Shown in pieces: positions 61,520-64,000 of a stretch of 64,000 nt of DNA. Below the pieces are notes generated by a model. That model had not been told where the DNA came from. It made no database searches and saw only the letters and a program-made list of their open reading frames with translations. This stretch comes from Nocardioides luteus. GTDB lineage: Bacteria > Actinomycetota > Actinomycetes > Propionibacteriales > Nocardioidaceae. Within the stretch, counting starts at the first letter, position 1, and the number at the start of each line of letters is the position of its first letter. The DNA lies in contig NZ_JADOVJ010000001.1 of the NCBI RefSeq assembly GCF_015752315.1, positions 1 through 64,000 on the forward strand, written 5' to 3'. A program made the position numbers and the translations under genes.

Positions 61520-62293
61520 TCAGCGGGCTGTTCCGGTCACCGCCGTCGCGTAGAGCTCCTCGTCGTGATGGATCTGCGCGACGAGCCCCTGCGCCCGCAT
61601 CAGGCTCGCGGTGACGGGCGCCTGCTCCTGGCCGGCCTCGATGACGAGTACGCCGCCGGGTGCCAGATGCTTCGGAGCCTGCTCGATCACGCGCCGCTGG
61701 ACCTCGAGCCCGTCGGCTCCGCCGTCGAGCGCCACGTGGTGCTCGTGATCGCGCGCCTCGGGCGGCATGTTCCGGATCTCGTCGCTCGGGACGTAGGGGG
61801 CGTTGGCCACGATCACGTCGAACTCGAGGTCGCGGGGGAGCGGGGCGTAGAGGTCGCCGAGGAGCACCCGGTCCGGCGGCAGGTTCCGCCTGGCACAGGC
61901 GACGGCGGCCGCGTCGATGTCGGTGGCCCAGACCTCCGCGCCCTGGACCCGGGCCGCGACGGCCGCGCCCAGCGCTCCGGTCCCGCAGCCGAGGTCGAGA
62001 ACCCTCCGGGTCGTGCGGTGCGCAATCCCCTGGACAGCGAGGTCGACCATCAGCGCCGAGCGCTGCCGGGGCACGAACACCCCGGGCGCGACCCGGATCC
62101 GGAGCCCGCAGAACTCGGCCCAGCCCAGGATGAGCTCCAGTGGCTCACCGGCCACGCGGCGTACGACCATCGCCTCTCGTTCCTGCGGCGAGACCGGTGC
62201 TTCTTCGAGGAGGGCCGCCTCCTCCTCGGCGAAGACGCAGCCGGCGGCGCGGAGGCGGGCGACGAGCCCCGAATCGGGAACGACGGAGGTCAT
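61520..62293 (-). CDS. PrmC-related methyltransferase (TIGR03704-like)
   Basis: A 257-residue protein with a PrmC-like N-terminal helical domain, the loop GVFVPRQRSALMVDLA, motif I VLDLGCGTGALGAAVA and motif IV VIVANAPYVPSDE. True PrmC has NPPY at motif IV; here it is NAPY, as in the PrmC-related subgroup. Release-factor glutamine methylation is thus not assured. The start MTSVVPD at 62293 lies only 16 bp from the divergent gene; TATTCT (62302-62297) may serve as its -10. Confidence 0.82.
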   Translation of the reverse strand: MTSVVPDSGLVARLRAAGCVFAEEEAALLEEAPVSPQEREAMVVRRVAGEPLELILGWAEFCGLRIRVAPGVFVPRQRSALMVDLAVQGIAHRTTRRVLDLGCGTGALGAAVAARVQGAEVWATDIDAAAVACARRNLPPDRVLLGDLYAPLPRDLEFDVIVANAPYVPSDEIRNMPPEARDHEHHVALDGGADGLEVQRRVIEQAPKHLAPGGVLVIEAGQEQAPVTASLMRAQGLVAQIHHDEELYATAVTGTAR

Positions 62294-62309
62294 CAGAGAA
62301 TATTGGCAC

Positions 62310-62666
62310 GTGGACGCCCTGACTCCGATCGGAATCATCGTGGCCGCGTACGCCGCGTTCGTGACGATCGCGGCCGTCGTCGGCCTCGTCCTGAAGGCTC
62401 CGCGTCCGCGGTGGCTCGATCAGCTAGCGTGGATGCTCGAGATCCTCGCCGTCGTGCTCGCGATCGGGGCGCTGGCGGGCTGGTCGGCCGGGCGCAAGCC
62501 GGAGTCGCTGTCGACCTTCCTGGGCTACGTGGGCGCGCTCGTGTGCCTGATGCCGCTGGCCCTGCAGACGATGCGTGAGGACCGCTCGGCCTGGTCCTCG
62601 GGCGTGATCGCGGCGGCGGCCCTGGCGACGGGGGTCGTGGCCGTACGCGTCATGATGGTCCGGTGA
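62310..62666 (+). CDS. Small membrane protein
   Basis: A 118-residue protein with about four spans (7-28, 40-60, 68-86, 94-114) and GTG start. There is no ribosome site; GAATAT at 62298-62303, six bases before the GTG, suggests a leaderless mRNA. No family recognised. Its stop overlaps the next gene (GTGA), so the two are coupled. Confidence 0.68.
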   Translation: MDALTPIGIIVAAYAAFVTIAAVVGLVLKAPRPRWLDQLAWMLEILAVVLAIGALAGWSAGRKPESLSTFLGYVGALVCLMPLALQTMREDRSAWSSGVIAAAALATGVVAVRVMMVR

Positions 62667-63085
62667 CCGAGACCGCTCCCGCCAAGACCCGTTCCGGTCC
62701 ACACCTGGTGCTGCTGACCGTCTACGCGATCTTCGTGCTCGCCGCGGGCGCCCGGTCGCTGGTGCAGGTCCTCACCCGCTTCGACGAGGCCCCGATCGCC
62801 TACTCGCTCTCGGTGGTCGCGGCGGCGACGTACGTCGCGGGCTGGTTCGCGATCCGCCGGGCTGCTGCCGGGTCGGCGGGCTTCGCGAAGATCATGCTGT
62901 GGGTCGAGCTGGCCGGCGTGTTCGTCGTCGGTGTCCTGTCCCTGGTCGTGCCGTCCTGGTTCCCGGATGCATCGGTATGGTCGAAGTTCGGGAGCGGATA
63001 CGGTTTCGTTCCTGCCCTGCTGCCGATCCTGGGTCTCCTCTGGCTCTGGAAAGGTCGAACTCCAGGGCCGACCGAAGGAGCCTGA
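62663..63085 (+). CDS. Small membrane protein
   Basis: A 140-residue protein with about four spans (15-37, 46-65, 75-98, 112-130) and conserved-looking WFPDASVWSKFGSGYGFVPA before the last span. GTG start overlaps the preceding stop; its own stop overlaps the ATG of the hydrolase gene. The context suggests one transcript of three genes; function unknown. Confidence 0.7.
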   Translation: MTETAPAKTRSGPHLVLLTVYAIFVLAAGARSLVQVLTRFDEAPIAYSLSVVAAATYVAGWFAIRRAAAGSAGFAKIMLWVELAGVFVVGVLSLVVPSWFPDASVWSKFGSGYGFVPALLPILGLLWLWKGRTPGPTEGA

Positions 63086-64000
63086 TGAGTCAGTCGACAG
63101 CCACCGCCATCTCGCCTGACTCGGGGGAGCACTGGTCCGCTCCGGGAGCATGGACGGTCGCCGACGGCGTACATCGGATCCCGTTGCCGCTGCCGATGGA
63201 CGGGCTCAAGGCGGTCAACATCTACGTCCTCGAGGGTTCTGACGGCCTTTCGTTGGTCGATGGTGGCTGGGCGATCACCGAGGGGCGCGCCGCGCTGGAG
63301 AGCGGGCTGAAGAAGCTCGGCTTCGCGTTCAGGGACGTCCGGCGGTTCCTGGTCACCCACGTGCACCGCGACCACTACACGCTCGCCTCGGTGCTGGGTG
63401 AGGAGTTCGGCGCCGACGTGCTGCTCGGCGCCGGCGAACGGCCCACCCTCGAGCTCACCAACGGCGACCTCGACGGCTGGATCTCGACCGACCGCCTCCT
63501 GGCTCATGCCGGCGCACCCGAGCTGGCCGAGAAGTGGGCCGCCAACCCGCCTCCGCCGCCCGATCTCTCGCACTGGCGGATGCCTTCGCGTTGGCTGGAA
63601 GGGGACGTACGCCTCGACGTGGCCGGCCGCGACCTCGACGCCGTGCACACCCCTGGTCACACCCAGGGTCACTACGTCTACGCAGACCTGGCCGGCTCGG
63701 TCCTGTTCGCCGGCGACCACGTGCTGCCCACGATCACCCCGTCGATCGGCTTCGAGCCGGTTCCGGTCATCGACCCGCTCGGCGACTTCATGGCGTCGCT
63801 GACCAAGGTCCGCTCCCTGCCCGACCTGCAGCTTCTGCCCGCTCACGGCCCCGTCGCGACCTCGTCGCACGCCCGCGTCGACGAGCTCCTCGCCCATCAC
63901 GAGACCCGGCTCGCCCAGTCGCTGGCCTCCTTGCGTCTCGGGCGACGTTCGGCCCTCGAAGTCGCCAACGACCTCGGCTGGACCCGCCACGAGCGCGCCT
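63085..64000 (+). CDS. Metallo-beta-lactamase-fold hydrolase (partial, runs off the window)
   Basis: At least 305 residues, continuing beyond the window. ATG at 63085 with AAGGAG seven bases upstream. The MBL metal site is THVHRDHYT (H-x-H-x-D-H, about 90-98); later ligands lie in HTPGHTQGHYVY and LFAGDHVLP, with PAHGP as the last. The C-terminal winged helix begins near ALEVANDLGWTRHE. The architecture resembles LACTB2/glyoxalase II-like enzymes of unclear substrate. Confidence 0.87.
   Translation, partial: MSQSTATAISPDSGEHWSAPGAWTVADGVHRIPLPLPMDGLKAVNIYVLEGSDGLSLVDGGWAITEGRAALESGLKKLGFAFRDVRRFLVTHVHRDHYTLASVLGEEFGADVLLGAGERPTLELTNGDLDGWISTDRLLAHAGAPELAEKWAANPPPPPDLSHWRMPSRWLEGDVRLDVAGRDLDAVHTPGHTQGHYVYADLAGSVLFAGDHVLPTITPSIGFEPVPVIDPLGDFMASLTKVRSLPDLQLLPAHGPVATSSHARVDELLAHHETRLAQSLASLRLGRRSALEVANDLGWTRHERA

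Overview
The window is about 64 kb of high-GC (around 70%) actinobacterial chromosome. GTG starts are frequent, genes are often coupled through ATGA/GTGA overlaps, and the block tad pilus genes - DECH helicase - BldG-type STAS protein - methyltransferase - topA - tmk - holB matches the conserved 'helicase/secretion neighbourhood' of Mycobacterium and Streptomyces. Gene content (DUF4244 pilin, Excalibur protein, vanABK, Cds1, DUF6351) suggests a soil member of the Nocardioidaceae. That assignment is inferred; no rRNA is present. I see no IS element, prophage or CRISPR array.

Layout. 1-2899: end of a Tad/Flp pilus operon (TadA tail, TadB, TadC, Flp-like pilin, two TadE-type minor pilins). 2896-11337: MrfA-like helicase, BldG-like anti-sigma antagonist, SAM methyltransferase, an unknown protein and topoisomerase I. 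11400-16042: a tightly packed minus-strand operon of four DUF proteins (DUF4178, DUF2617, DUF4247, DUF350), a membrane polyamine synthase and a K+ channel with an RCK domain. 16174-19486: tmk, holB and an exported peptidase-like hydrolase. 19612-23272: Excalibur protein, LysR regulator with a divergent 52-residue ORF, tRNA-Thr(CGT) and a CPBP protease. 24742-31190: a secreted arabinan-degradation operon (GH43 with LamG, GH51, GH43 with AbfB) behind a LacI-type operator and a perfect TGTGA-N6-TCACA Crp site. 31206-38859: two exported or soluble hydrolases, a TetR/DHA2 efflux operon, a deaminase, SodC and a lipoprotein.

38920-43168 is a vanillate module (vanA, vanB, aromatic acid transporter, divergent PadR repressor VanR) with a nested palindromic operator inside the vanA promoter. 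43165-48606 is a seven-gene coupled operon (GT2, DUF2064, methyltransferase, cytochrome-b/molybdopterin oxidoreductase, membrane protein, response regulator, histidine kinase). It sits next to a membrane GT-C-like protein, a nucleotide-sugar epimerase and methylthioadenosine phosphorylase (to 51943), an uncharacterised envelope or glycoconjugate locus. 52159-54522 holds an anchored HNH nuclease, an Mrr-fold protein with a degenerate active site, and an unknown protein. 54491-64000: MFS exporter with ArsR-type regulator, FAD oxidoreductase, malate:quinone oxidoreductase, Cds1-type cysteine desulfhydrase, small membrane proteins, a PrmC-like methyltransferase and a truncated metallo-beta-lactamase-fold hydrolase.

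The most notable non-coding structures are a 108-bp near-perfect palindrome between convergent genes (57792-57899), twin operators on the TetR promoter, the vanA operator, and the LacI/Crp control region of the arabinan operon. The best candidates for undescribed biology are the polyamine/K+ channel operon, the glycosyltransferase/Mo-oxidoreductase/MTA-phosphorylase locus, and the HNH/Mrr-like group.
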